A stretch of 54,624 nucleotides of DNA from Gammaproteobacteria bacterium (GCA_002721465.1 PBKO01000011.1:6332-60955); one strand, 5' to 3'. Positions 17,189 to 26,590 are shown, numbered from the stretch's first letter. The notes: generated by a model not told the origin, from the sequence alone. Program-made: numbers and translations.

Positions 17189-17929
17189 TTAAAATTTTTC
17201 CATGTATGGACGTAAATCTAATTCATGTGTCCAAGCATTCTTTTCTTGTGTATGCACAAACCAATAAGCATCAGCAATTGCACTAGGTTGTAGAATACCG
17301 TCTTTTTCTTTGAGAGCATATACGTCTGGAAAATTTTCTTTAATAAATGCAGTATCAATTGCGCCATCAATTATAAAATGAGCAACATGAATGCCTTGTG
17401 GACCAAGTTCTCGTGCCATACTTTGGCTTAAAGATCTGAGAGCAAACTTTGCACTTGAGAAAGCTGCAAAACCTGAACCTCCTCTTACAGATGCGGTTGC
17501 TCCAGTAAAAAATATACTTCCACTATTTCTTTTTTTCATATGCCTGGCTGCTTCTCTTCCAGATAAAAAACCTGCAAAAGCAGCCATTTCCCAAACTTTT
17601 GTAAAAACCCTTGCGGTTGTATCAACAATTGGAAAAAAAACATTAGCTCCAGGATTAAATATTACAACATCAATTGGAGCTACATTATTTTCAACCTCTT
17701 CAAAAAAATCCTTTATAGATGACTCTTCTCTGGCGTCAACACCATAGGCCTTTGCCCATCCTCCAGAATCCTTGATTTCATCAGCTAATTCTTCAAGTTT
17801 ATTGATATTTCTTGGCCTTCTTGCTGGGCAAACCTTATAGCCAAAACTTGCAAACTTTTTAGTTAAAGCTGATCCAGTTGCATCGCCTGCACCAATAATA
17901 ATTGCAGAATATTTTGAAAAATCTTCCAT
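17189..17929 (-). CDS. Short-chain dehydrogenase-like protein with FxxxK active site
   Basis: 246 aa. Rossmann opening IIIGAGDATGSALTKKFAS, then VIFNPGANVFFP, SGSIFFTGATASVRGGSGF and MARELGPQGIHVAHFIIDG. The usual catalytic tyrosine is phenylalanine: F157-S-S-A-K161, and TGATAS stands where the catalytic serine usually lies. Proteins with this GFAAF-x-SAK pattern are, to my knowledge, a widespread bacterial SDR subgroup of unknown substrate, so this is probably a family trait rather than decay. It is the first gene of the long minus-strand run; a 42-bp gap separates it from a divergent gene. Confidence 0.8.
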   Translation of the reverse strand: MEDFSKYSAIIIGAGDATGSALTKKFASFGYKVCPARRPRNINKLEELADEIKDSGGWAKAYGVDAREESSIKDFFEEVENNVAPIDVVIFNPGANVFFPIVDTTARVFTKVWEMAAFAGFLSGREAARHMKKRNSGSIFFTGATASVRGGSGFAAFSSAKFALRSLSQSMARELGPQGIHVAHFIIDGAIDTAFIKENFPDVYALKEKDGILQPSAIADAYWFVHTQEKNAWTHELDLRPYMEKF

Positions 17930-17971
17930 ATAAGTGTTTAATTGATTTACTTTACAAAATTGTTAATAAAA

Positions 17972-18577
17972 ATGATAGTAGACTTTATATTTGATGTTGC
18001 CAGTCCAAATGCTTATTTGGCTCATAGAGTAATTCCTGATTTTGAAAAAAGAACAGGGACAACCTTTAATTATATTCCTTGTCTTTTAGGTGGAATACAT
18101 AAACTAACCAACAATCAACCACCATTTGTAGCATTTGCTGAAATTAAAAACAAATCAGACTATCAGATAATTGAACTTGAAAGGTTTGTAAAACAACACA
18201 AACTTGATAAATATAAATTTAATTCTCATTTTCCTCCATCAACAATTCAAATACAAAGAGGCGCCATTGCTGCAAAAGAATTAGGTGTATTTGAACAATA
18301 CATTGAATGTGTCCTGGTTGCTATGTGGGAAAATGATAAAAATCTTTCAGATATAGAAGTATTGAAAGAAACACTTAATGAAAATGATTTTGATGTAAAT
18401 GCAATTATTGAAATAGTTACATCTCAAGCCTGCAAGGATGAACTCATTAAAAATACTAACGAGGCTGTTTCAAGAGGAGCATTTGGTGTTCCAACCTTCT
18501 TTCTTAATGAACAAATATTTTTTGGCAAAGATCACCTTCATCAACTAGAAGAATATATATATTCTTTAAAAAATTAG
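17972..18577 (+). CDS. DsbA-fold protein of the 2-hydroxychromene-2-carboxylate isomerase family
   Basis: 201 aa from the ATG at 17972, which gives the expected N-terminus MIVDFIFDVASPNAYLAHRV; an ATG 10 codons upstream adds an unconserved extension. DVASPNAYLA carries the family active serine, and SRGAFGVPTFFLNEQIFFGKDHL is the conserved C-terminal thioredoxin-fold block with cis-proline. Related to GST kappa and HCCA isomerase, which use glutathione; gshB is in this window. The true substrate is unknown and no aromatic-degradation genes are nearby. 50 bp separate it from lptD. Confidence 0.82.
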   Translation: MIVDFIFDVASPNAYLAHRVIPDFEKRTGTTFNYIPCLLGGIHKLTNNQPPFVAFAEIKNKSDYQIIELERFVKQHKLDKYKFNSHFPPSTIQIQRGAIAAKELGVFEQYIECVLVAMWENDKNLSDIEVLKETLNENDFDVNAIIEIVTSQACKDELIKNTNEAVSRGAFGVPTFFLNEQIFFGKDHLHQLEEYIYSLKN

Positions 18578-18627
18578 AACCTTTTTAAAAAAATCTTTCA
18601 TAAAGAATGATGTATTAAAATAATAGA

Positions 18628-21054
18628 ATGTCAAAGATAAAAAGAAATTTTCTTATTGCAATTCTTGTTGCTTTTCAGAGTCACATTAAGAGTGATCTCG
18701 TAAATGAGGAAATTTTAAAAATTAATAAATTAGACAATGCTGTCTCATGTTTTATTTATGAGCCATATCTTGGAATTGTAAATAATATTGAAGATCTTGA
18801 AATTAAATCTGAGAAATTTGAAATTACTGATGATGAAATTCTCATCCTTAATGGAGACGTTGAATTAGATTTTCCTGATGGTTTGTTGAATTCACAAAAA
18901 GTTAGAGTAGACAAAGACAGAGGATATGTAGATTTTAAAAGGCAGGGTCAAATATTTTTTAAAGATTATTTTTTTAAAGCTGAAGAAGGAACTTTCAGCA
19001 GAGATGATGGTTATATTAATTTAAAAAATGGGGAAGCATTTTTAAATTCAAGAAATTTAATCATAAGCTTTGAAGAGCTTGATGGGGACTTGGATGATAA
19101 AATTAATCTTTCTAATGTTCAAATGACTTCGTGCTTAGACTCAACAAATGGTTGGGCTATTAATGCTGGCAAAGTATCACTTGATGAATCAACAAAAAGA
19201 GGAATTGCAAGAAACGTAAGAATAAAGATTCTTGATAAGTCCCTAATCAAATTACCTGTCCTTCCTTTTGCTACATCTAATGAGAATATGTCAGGATTTT
19301 TAGAGCCTACACTATCATACTCATCAGATGGATTAGATTTTGTAATTCCTTATTACAAAACTATATCGAAAAGAAGTGATATAACTATTGCTGCCAGAAA
19401 TATCTCTGAAAGAGGTTCTGGAATTGAAACAAATTACAGAAATCTGCATGGTAAGAAGAACAACCTTCGTAATATAGATCTAATTTATTTTAATAGTGAT
19501 AAAGAACATAAAAAAATGTACCCAAGTCAATCTGATGCAAGATGGGCTTTTAGCGTAAAAGATTCATATTTAGACAAAAAAACCCTATGGATAGACTTAG
19601 ATTGGTCAAAGGCTTCGGATGATTTGGTTTTGAGAGACATATCTGGTGAAATAACTTCGATTGGTTCCCAAAGAGAGCAAAATTTGAGACAAAACATTTC
19701 AATTAACGGTATATACAAAAATGTTGAATTTAAAATTTCTCACAATGGATTTCAGAGCCTTAATCCAATACTAACAAATGGGTACAAAACATTACCATCA
19801 ATAAACATAAAATATTATAAAAGTCTTAAAGGATTTTCTATTGAAGAGAACTTAAATTTGTCTGTATTTAAAGCGGATGATGTTCATGGCTTTTATGGGT
19901 ATCAAAATAAAAGTAATCAGTTTCCATTTTTTATAGATCCTGTAGAAGGATCAAGGGTATTCTCTGATTTCAAAATTTATAAAAGTTTTAACTTAAACAC
20001 ATTAAATATCTATTCTGGATTGGGATTAAAAAGTATTAACTATAATCTTGATAATTCACAGCAATCTCAATCAGTAAGTATTCCTAATTTAATTGTTGAC
20101 ATCAATACTATATTTTATAAGAAGAATAAGATGGATATTCATTTATTGAAGCCAAGATTAATCATTGGATATGTAGGATATAAAAATCAAGATTCAAATC
20201 CAATTTTTGACACAAATAAAATTTCGATGATTAATCAATTATCTAATATAAATCGGTTTTCTGGGATGGACAGAATTGGTGACCAAAAATTTTATACTTT
20301 AAATTTGGAATATAAAAAAAGAATGATGCATATGGATAAAATATCGTTATCTGTTTCAAAAAAGTTTTACCTTGAGGATAGAAAGGTATTTCTTGATAGC
20401 ATGCATATGTCAAATGATCCTATGAGCCAAATGAATATGGCTATGATGAATATGTCATCTCAAATGAATGGAATGATGGATATGTCTCAAATGGGTGGAA
20501 TGATGAAGATGCCAATGGATGAAGGGCCAGTTATGATAATGGGCAAGTGGATGCCTAGTATGAAAACAATGATTATGTCGTATACAAGCTATATTGAGGA
20601 ATCAAATAAGATCCCAGTGGGGGGCATTACTATTAATCATAAATTTAAGTCTGCTTCCATGGGTTATGCGAAGAGATACACAAGAATGTCAGGCGACTTT
20701 GGAGTTACTTTGGATTATTCAGAATTATTTACAGACATCAAAATAAAAAATAAAGTTAGCCTAATTGCGAAAATTAAATATGACGATGAAGCAAGCAAAA
20801 AAATTGAATCAATTTTTGGTATTGGTTATGAAAATTGTTGTATTGCAGTGAGGTTAACCACTTCTGACAAAAATCTCTCAAAATATTTAGATAATTTTGA
20901 ATCAACTTCATATGATTTTTTAAATGAAGCATGGAATAATGTTATAGAAATTGAAAATAAGAGTAGAGTTAATTTTCAATTTGAATTTAAAGGTTTAAAC
21001 TCAACTTTTGAAAAGGCAGGAAAAGCATTAAATAACTCTATTCTAAAATATTAA
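18628..21054 (+). CDS. lptD: LPS-assembly outer membrane protein LptD
   Basis: 808 aa (E. coli 784). It inserts lipopolysaccharide into the outer leaflet as a plug-and-barrel with LptE. A signal peptide is at residues about 1-20; the periplasmic OstA-like domain spans about 50-200 (ILNGDVELDFPDGLL); the rest is a beta-barrel. The four cysteines of the known disulfide pattern are present at C41, C169 and the adjacent pair C737-C738, close to E. coli positions 31, 173, 724 and 725. Unusual: residues 592-650 hold 23 methionines between barrel strands (separate entry). It is followed two bases later by surA, its folding chaperone. Confidence 0.95.
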   Translation: MSKIKRNFLIAILVAFQSHIKSDLVNEEILKINKLDNAVSCFIYEPYLGIVNNIEDLEIKSEKFEITDDEILILNGDVELDFPDGLLNSQKVRVDKDRGYVDFKRQGQIFFKDYFFKAEEGTFSRDDGYINLKNGEAFLNSRNLIISFEELDGDLDDKINLSNVQMTSCLDSTNGWAINAGKVSLDESTKRGIARNVRIKILDKSLIKLPVLPFATSNENMSGFLEPTLSYSSDGLDFVIPYYKTISKRSDITIAARNISERGSGIETNYRNLHGKKNNLRNIDLIYFNSDKEHKKMYPSQSDARWAFSVKDSYLDKKTLWIDLDWSKASDDLVLRDISGEITSIGSQREQNLRQNISINGIYKNVEFKISHNGFQSLNPILTNGYKTLPSINIKYYKSLKGFSIEENLNLSVFKADDVHGFYGYQNKSNQFPFFIDPVEGSRVFSDFKIYKSFNLNTLNIYSGLGLKSINYNLDNSQQSQSVSIPNLIVDINTIFYKKNKMDIHLLKPRLIIGYVGYKNQDSNPIFDTNKISMINQLSNINRFSGMDRIGDQKFYTLNLEYKKRMMHMDKISLSVSKKFYLEDRKVFLDSMHMSNDPMSQMNMAMMNMSSQMNGMMDMSQMGGMMKMPMDEGPVMIMGKWMPSMKTMIMSYTSYIEESNKIPVGGITINHKFKSASMGYAKRYTRMSGDFGVTLDYSELFTDIKIKNKVSLIAKIKYDDEASKKIESIFGIGYENCCIAVRLTTSDKNLSKYLDNFESTSYDFLNEAWNNVIEIENKSRVNFQFEFKGLNSTFEKAGKALNNSILKY
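20401..20577 (+). other. Methionine-rich low-complexity segment inside lptD
   Basis: Codons 592-650 of lptD encode 23 methionines in 59 residues, with motifs such as MNMAMMNM, MMDMSQM and GGMMKMPM. The frame is open on both sides and barrel sequence resumes (MSYTSYIEE), so it is a genuine part of the reading frame. It follows the strand KKFYLEDRKV, where other LptD proteins have an inter-strand loop. The codons vary only as ATG, so repeated-ATG slippage could have expanded it. Confidence 0.85.
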
Positions 21055-21056
21055 TT

Positions 21057-22301
21057 ATGAATAAAATTTTAATATCATTTATCTATTTAGTATCTACTTT
21101 ACAAATATTTGCTGAGACAGTGATACTCGATCGCATTGCTATTATTGTCGATGACGGTGTTGTTATGGAATCGCAAATCAAAAGTAGCATTGTCAAAATC
21201 AATCAAAGATATGAAGATCAAAATATACCTAAGCCTCCATTGGATGTTGTTGAAGAAAATGTTAAAGAACAATTAATAATAGAAGAGTTGCAACTTCAAC
21301 TTGCAGATAGAGCTGGAGTAAGAATCAGTGATGCTGAGTTGAATGTCACAGTAGAAAGATTGGCTAGAAATAATCAAATGAGCTTAGAAGAGTTCATTTC
21401 ATTTATTGAAAATAGTGGAGATTCCTACGAAGACTTGAGAGATGATATTCGAAAAGAAATGAGGATTCAGAGAATCCAAAGAGGACGGGTAAACTCAACA
21501 ATCGATATCACTGAAAAAGAATTTGATGCATTTTTAGCTACAGATGATTCTCTTGATGCCCTTCAACCTGAACTATTAGTTAGACAAATCTTGGTGAAAG
21601 ATAAAAGTACTGCTGACAATGTCATTGATCAGATAAATAAAAACATTGAATTTTCTGATTTGGCAAAACAATACTCACTAAGTGCAACTGCTCAAAATGG
21701 TGGACTTATGTCCTGGAAAAGACTTAATGAAATGCCGGTGTTATATGAGAATGCTCTTGATAAAAAATCTGTGGGTTATATTTCTGAGCCACTAGAAAGT
21801 GGATCAGGATTTCATATTTTAAAACTCGAAGATAAAAAAGGTGATTTTGTGCAATTTCAAGATCAATGGAAATCAAGACATATTCTTTTAATGCCCACTG
21901 CAATTAGAGACGATGAAGAAACTGAAAGACTTTTAAATGAAATTAGAGACAGAATTATCTCTGGTGAAGACTTTGGTGTTCTAGCAGATGAATTTTCAGA
22001 AGATCCAGGTTCAGCAAAGCTTGGAGGTGATCTAGGTTGGTTAGGCCAAGGAGTCCTAGCAGACAAATTTGAAGAAACAATGCTTGCCTCAGAAATTAAT
22101 GAGATTTCTGAAGTATTTAAAACAGAATTTGGTTATCACTTTCTTGAAGTTTTAGAAAAAAGGAATCATGAGCTTACAAATGAATTAATTGAGGAGAGAG
22201 CATATCAAGTATTATATTCAAGAAAATTTGATGAAGAGCTAGATAATACTCTAAGAACAATGCGTGCTGAGGCTTTTGTTGAATTCAAAGAATTAGATTG
22301 A
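21057..22301 (+). CDS. surA: Periplasmic chaperone / peptidyl-prolyl isomerase SurA
   Basis: 414 aa (E. coli 428). Signal peptide at residues 1-19 (ISFIYLVSTLQIFAE). The N-terminal chaperone region begins ILDRIAIIVDDGVVMESQI; two parvulin (PPIC) domains follow, the first with LVRQILVKDKS and GGLMSWK (residues about 170-270), the second with SRHILLMPTA and KLGGDLGWLGQG (about 285-380). It escorts outer membrane proteins including LptD. The lptD-surA-pdxA order is standard for gammaproteobacteria. Its stop overlaps the pdxA TTG start. Confidence 0.96.
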   Translation: MNKILISFIYLVSTLQIFAETVILDRIAIIVDDGVVMESQIKSSIVKINQRYEDQNIPKPPLDVVEENVKEQLIIEELQLQLADRAGVRISDAELNVTVERLARNNQMSLEEFISFIENSGDSYEDLRDDIRKEMRIQRIQRGRVNSTIDITEKEFDAFLATDDSLDALQPELLVRQILVKDKSTADNVIDQINKNIEFSDLAKQYSLSATAQNGGLMSWKRLNEMPVLYENALDKKSVGYISEPLESGSGFHILKLEDKKGDFVQFQDQWKSRHILLMPTAIRDDEETERLLNEIRDRIISGEDFGVLADEFSEDPGSAKLGGDLGWLGQGVLADKFEETMLASEINEISEVFKTEFGYHFLEVLEKRNHELTNELIEERAYQVLYSRKFDEELDNTLRTMRAEAFVEFKELD

Positions 22302-23281
22302 AAAAAATAATTTATTCTCCTGGTGAACCTGCCGGTATTGGTCCTGACATAATAATTAAATTATGTTGCTCTAACTCATGGGAAAAATATAAATCATCAA
22401 TAGTCTCAATTGGAGATCCTGAATTATTTATTAGAAGAGCTAAATTATTAAAAAAGAAACTAAAAATAGTTGAAGCTAATTCGTTAGAAGATTTAAAAAA
22501 AAATAAAAAAAATATTCTTCAAATAATCAAAGTATCCAAATGTAAAAATTATCAAGCAGGTGGTCTATCAGCTAACAATGCAGAATATGTAATAGATAAC
22601 TTAGACTATGCAATTGATCAAACACTAAATATAGACAAAGTAGCACTTGTTACCGGCCCTATTAGTAAAGAAAATATTACCTCAATCATTAAGAATTTTT
22701 CAGGTCATACTGAATATATTATGCAAAATACTAAAAGCAAAGATGTACTTATGATGCTTGCGTCTCCAAAATTGAAAGTGGCACTAGCAACTACCCATGT
22801 TCCTTTAAAAAAAGTATCTAAAATGATAAAAAAAGAATTAATTGTTAATAAAATTAAGATACTTAATAACGAACTTAAAAATAAATTTAATATTAAAAAA
22901 CCAAAAATAAGAATACTTGGCCTTAATCCTCATGCTGGTGAAAATGGAAAAATAGGCACAGAGGAATTAGATCATATTAAACCTGCTGTGAGGATCCTCA
23001 AGAAAAATAATATAGATGTTTCTTATCCAATTTCTGCTGATACTGCATTTTCTATTGGCCTATTAAAAGAGACAGACGCATATCTTGGAATGTACCATGA
23101 TCAAGTGCTTCCGGTATTAAAAGCTTTAAGTTTTGGCAACTCAATTAATATTACTCTTGGTATTCCAATTATTAGAACATCTGTAGATCATGGTGTAGCC
23201 CTTGATATTGCTGGAACATCAAAATCAAATTCATCCTCTTTAGATCTCGCAATTAAAACAGCAATAAGATTGACTAAATGA
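22298..23281 (+). CDS. pdxA: 4-hydroxythreonine-4-phosphate dehydrogenase PdxA
   Basis: 327 aa, usual length. It oxidises 4-phosphohydroxy-threonine in pyridoxal phosphate synthesis. Opening YSPGEPAGIGPDI, substrate and metal residues in SGHTEYIMQ, GLNPHAGENGKIG and GMYHDQVLPVLKAL, and TSVDHGVALDIAG near the end. The start is TTG at 22298, overlapping the surA TGA (TTGA); it places the conserved start exactly where the family has it. Confidence 0.95.
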   Translation: MKKIIYSPGEPAGIGPDIIIKLCCSNSWEKYKSSIVSIGDPELFIRRAKLLKKKLKIVEANSLEDLKKNKKNILQIIKVSKCKNYQAGGLSANNAEYVIDNLDYAIDQTLNIDKVALVTGPISKENITSIIKNFSGHTEYIMQNTKSKDVLMMLASPKLKVALATTHVPLKKVSKMIKKELIVNKIKILNNELKNKFNIKKPKIRILGLNPHAGENGKIGTEELDHIKPAVRILKKNNIDVSYPISADTAFSIGLLKETDAYLGMYHDQVLPVLKALSFGNSINITLGIPIIRTSVDHGVALDIAGTSKSNSSSLDLAIKTAIRLTK

Positions 23282-24045
23282 ACTCTAGAGACCTAAGACG
23301 TAAATATGGTCAAAACTATTTAAAAGATAAGGCTATTTTATTCGAAATGGGCGAAGCAATAGCTCCGAGAGAACATGATAATTTTATTGAGATTGGTCCT
23401 GGTTTGGGTGCCCTCACCGATCAAATTAATATAGAAAAAATAAATGTTACATGTATTGAAATAGATGCAAAAAATATTGAATATTTAAGAAAGAAGTATG
23501 ATGGTCCTGCTAGCTTTAAATTCATAAATGAAAATATATTAGATTTTAATTTAGATGATGAAGTTAGTAACTACAGATTAATTGGTAATTTGCCATACAA
23601 TATCTCGACTCAAATAATGTTGAAGTTTATTGAAAATTACAAAAATATTTATGACATGCATTTCTTAGTTCAAAAAGAAGTTGCTGAAAAAGTCACTGGG
23701 AATGTTTCAACCAAAAATTGGGGAAAGTTAGCATTAAAAATTTCTGCTTTTTTTGACAGTGAAGTTCTGTTTGATGTTCCACCAGAATCATTTGATATTA
23801 AGCCTAATGTAAATTCAAGTTTTATAAGGCTCTTGCCAAAAAAAAACATAAATTATGATTTAGAAATCAAATCAGATCTTTACAATATAATTGATTCAGC
23901 CTTTATGTCTCGAAGAAAAAATATAAAGAATAATTTAAAAAATCTTAATATTAATTGGAATGAAGTTGATATAAATCCAAATAAAAGATCTGAAGAATTA
24001 TCAACACAAGATTTTATCTATTTAGCTAAAAGTTTAAAAAAATAA
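23278..24045 (+). CDS. rsmA: 16S rRNA dimethyladenosine transferase RsmA (KsgA)
   Basis: 255 aa (E. coli 273). It dimethylates A1518 and A1519 of 16S rRNA. Motifs: KYGQNYLKD, FIEIGPGLGALTDQ (SAM-binding), CIEIDAKNIEYL, LIGNLPYNISTQIM (catalytic NLPY) and FDIKPNVNSSF. ATGA overlap with pdxA; its TAA is followed immediately by the apaH ATG. Confidence 0.96.
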   Translation: MNSRDLRRKYGQNYLKDKAILFEMGEAIAPREHDNFIEIGPGLGALTDQINIEKINVTCIEIDAKNIEYLRKKYDGPASFKFINENILDFNLDDEVSNYRLIGNLPYNISTQIMLKFIENYKNIYDMHFLVQKEVAEKVTGNVSTKNWGKLALKISAFFDSEVLFDVPPESFDIKPNVNSSFIRLLPKKNINYDLEIKSDLYNIIDSAFMSRRKNIKNNLKNLNINWNEVDINPNKRSEELSTQDFIYLAKSLKK

Positions 24046-24852
24046 ATGTCACACTATGTAGTTGGAGATGTTCAAGGTTGCTTTGATGAGCTAATTTCTT
24101 TGTGTAAAAAAATAAAATTTAATCCAAATAAAGATAAGTTAATATTTGCAGGAGATTTTGTTAATAGAGGCCCAAAATCTCTCGAAGTTTTAGAATTTTG
24201 TATTCAAAACAAAAGGTCTGTTTCTGGTGTTCTTGGTAATCATGATTTTTATTTGTTATATCTGATTGAGCACAAAAAAAGAAATAAATCATTAAAACCT
24301 ATTCTTGAATCTAAAAATGTAAATAGAATTTTTAAGTGGTTACGCAAGCAACCCCTTGTTCAAAAGATTAAAATTAATAAATCTAAAGAGGTCTTTTATA
24401 TTGTTCATGCTGGCATTCCATTTTTTTGGAGTCTAAAAACTGCAAAAAAACTTTCAAATGAGTTGCAGGGAGTATTAAAAAAAGATTCCTATAATATTTT
24501 AAAAAAAATGTGGGGTGATTCACCCTCGAGATGGAAAGCAAGCTTAGAAGGTTATAAAAGATATAGAACTATAATTAATTATTTCACTCGAATGCGATAT
24601 CTTGATGTCAATGGGAATCTAAAGTTAAAGAAAAAAGATCTAAAAAAGGAAAAAAATCATATACCCTGGTTTCAACAAACTATAATTAATTTGAAACCAA
24701 AAGAATTTATAGTTTTTGGTCACTGGGCAGCTTTAAATGGTAAGACAAAATTTAAAAATATAATTGGTCTAGATACTGGTTGTGTATGGGGTAAAAAACT
24801 AACAGCAATTAGATTAGAGGATAAAAAGATATTTCAAGTTAATAAATTATGA
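24046..24852 (+). CDS. apaH: Symmetrical diadenosine tetraphosphatase ApaH
   Basis: 268 aa (E. coli 280). Calcineurin-type phosphoesterase cleaving Ap4A to two ADP. Metal motifs in order: GDVQGCFDEL (residues 7-16), FAGDFVNRGPKS, VLGNHDFYLL, IVHAGIP, and VFGHWAALNGKT. The gene apaG, often between rsmA and apaH, is absent here. Coupled to cca by an ATGA overlap. Confidence 0.94.
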   Translation: MSHYVVGDVQGCFDELISLCKKIKFNPNKDKLIFAGDFVNRGPKSLEVLEFCIQNKRSVSGVLGNHDFYLLYLIEHKKRNKSLKPILESKNVNRIFKWLRKQPLVQKIKINKSKEVFYIVHAGIPFFWSLKTAKKLSNELQGVLKKDSYNILKKMWGDSPSRWKASLEGYKRYRTIINYFTRMRYLDVNGNLKLKKKDLKKEKNHIPWFQQTIINLKPKEFIVFGHWAALNGKTKFKNIIGLDTGCVWGKKLTAIRLEDKKIFQVNKL

Positions 24853-25868
24853 AAATATACAAAGTTGGTGGTGCTGTAAGAGACGGTCTTTTGGGTGTAA
24901 AGGCAAAAGATAACGATTGGGTTGTTGTTGGTTCCTCACCAGATGAAATGATCTCAGAGGGCTTTAAACCTATAGGAAAAGACTTTCCAGTATTCTTACA
25001 CCCTGAAACTAAAGAGGAATACGCATTAGCCAGAACTGAGAGAAAGTCAGGTACTGGTTACCATGGTTTTACATTTTATTTTGGGAAAGAAGTTACCTTA
25101 GAAGAAGATTTATCGAGGAGAGATTTTACAATAAATGCAATGGCTCAAGATGAAAATAATAATATTATTGATCCACTAAATGGTCAGATTGATCTGCAGA
25201 ATCAAATTTTTAAACATGCATCTGAAGCATTTTCAGAAGATCCACTCAGGGCTATTAGGTTGGCAAGATTTTTTACATATGATCACCTGAAAGATTTTAG
25301 TATTAATAGTTCAACAATTGATAAAGTTAATCAAATTGTCTCATCAAATGAAATATCAAAACTTTCATCTGAAAGAGTTTGGATAGAAACATCAAGGGCG
25401 TTATGCAGTTCTAATCCCAGTAATTATTTTGAAAAAATTATTTCCTTGGATTTAATAAAGCCCTTTTTTGAGAATCTAAAAATAGCACATTGTCATAGTC
25501 ATTCAGACACTGAAATCAGATGGTCAGAGCTTCAAATAAATAATCATTTTAAATTAGGCAACAAAATACCTATCCCAAATGAATATAAAAATGCATCTAG
25601 TGTGCTAAAAAGTATTTCAAAAATTACTAATAATGTTGAAGAAAGTCATTTAATTAAAATTATTAAAGATACTCAATTTAAAAGAAATAAAGAGCTTATT
25701 GACAAGCTGCTAACGCTTCCGTGTTTGTCAAAAAATAAAGATTACGTGTCTAGTATTGCTGACGAACTAAACAATACCGATTTTTCTTTCCTTTCAGGTA
25801 TACCAAAAGAGAAAGTTGAGACAGAAAAGTCTAAAATATACAAAGAAATACTTAAAAAGTTTATATGA
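24849..25868 (+). CDS. cca: CCA-adding tRNA nucleotidyltransferase, short form
   Basis: 339 aa. Class II enzyme of the gammaproteobacterial type: VGGAVRDGLLG, KDNDWVVVGSSPDEM, FLHPETKEEYALARTERK, LEEDLSRRDFTINAMA (metal site) and EDPLRAIRLARF. It adds or repairs the 3' CCA. E. coli Cca is 412 aa with a C-terminal HD phosphohydrolase domain; that domain is missing here, so the 2'-phosphatase activities should be absent. The tRNA-Phe gene at 54481 encodes its own CCA, so the role there would be repair. Confidence 0.93.
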   Translation: MKIYKVGGAVRDGLLGVKAKDNDWVVVGSSPDEMISEGFKPIGKDFPVFLHPETKEEYALARTERKSGTGYHGFTFYFGKEVTLEEDLSRRDFTINAMAQDENNNIIDPLNGQIDLQNQIFKHASEAFSEDPLRAIRLARFFTYDHLKDFSINSSTIDKVNQIVSSNEISKLSSERVWIETSRALCSSNPSNYFEKIISLDLIKPFFENLKIAHCHSHSDTEIRWSELQINNHFKLGNKIPIPNEYKNASSVLKSISKITNNVEESHLIKIIKDTQFKRNKELIDKLLTLPCLSKNKDYVSSIADELNNTDFSFLSGIPKEKVETEKSKIYKEILKKFI

Positions 25869-26590
25869 GCAAAACTATATTTATTACAGGAGCAGCAAAA
25901 AGAATAGGAAAGGAAATTGCTCTTACCTATAAAGAATTGGGATGGAATATTATTATTCATTACAATTCGTCAAAAAAAGATGCCGAAGATCTTGCTGATT
26001 TTATTAATAAAGATAACCCTGATTCTGCAAAAACTGTAAAGGGTAATTTAGATATCAAAGAAGATGTCGAAAAAATATTAACTGATATAGATGGAATGTT
26101 CCCTTCATTAGATTTACTAATAAATAATGCTTCAACCTTCTACCCTACTCCAATTGAAGAGGTATCTGAAGACCATTGGAATAAGCTAATTGGTAGCAAT
26201 TTAAAAGGTCCTTTATTTTTAATACAAGGTGTAAAAGAAAAACTTAAAAAATCTAATGGTCAAGTGATTAATATTACTGATACAAACCTCTCTAGAGGTG
26301 TTGCAAATTATTCTATATATTCTGCTGCTAAGGCAGGCCTCGAGGCAATTACAAAGGGGCTTGCGAGAGAGCTCGCTCCTGAGATTAAAGTTAATGCAAT
26401 TGCTCCAGGAGCAATGCTTGAACCACCAGATGTTACATGGACAGAAGAACAAAAAAATAAAGTAATTAGCAGTATTCCTTTAAAAAGAATGGGTTCTGAA
26501 AAAGATATTGCCGAAGCTGTAAAATTCTTAGAAAGTTCAGACTATATTACGGGCCAAATTATTAAAGTTGATGGCGGAAGATCTTTGTAA
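25865..26590 (+). CDS. folM: FolM-like pteridine reductase (SDR)
   Basis: 241 aa. SDR with the pteridine-reductase form of the cofactor motif, ITGAAKRIGKEIAL, and INNASTFYPTPIEE. The active-site block reads ITDTNLSRGVANYSIYSAAK: aspartate instead of serine plus YxxxK, the Asp-Tyr-Lys arrangement known from PTR1. It probably reduces dihydromonapterin or dihydrofolate. folB and folK lie 2-3 kb away on the other strand, which supports a pterin role. ATGA overlap with cca and TAATG overlap with the next gene. Confidence 0.83.
   Translation: MSKTIFITGAAKRIGKEIALTYKELGWNIIIHYNSSKKDAEDLADFINKDNPDSAKTVKGNLDIKEDVEKILTDIDGMFPSLDLLINNASTFYPTPIEEVSEDHWNKLIGSNLKGPLFLIQGVKEKLKKSNGQVINITDTNLSRGVANYSIYSAAKAGLEAITKGLARELAPEIKVNAIAPGAMLEPPDVTWTEEQKNKVISSIPLKRMGSEKDIAEAVKFLESSDYITGQIIKVDGGRSL

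Noticed and set aside
17955-17971. 17-base sequence CAAAATTGTTAATAAAA found again at 29985-30001, both in divergent gaps
   Set aside because: At this AT content about one such match is expected by chance in a 54-kb window, so it is not evidence of a shared regulator.
18578-18627. TCTTT/AAAGA repeat before lptD as a terminator or promoter element
   Set aside because: Only five pairs, AT-only, no T run, and no -35/-10 pair with proper spacing.
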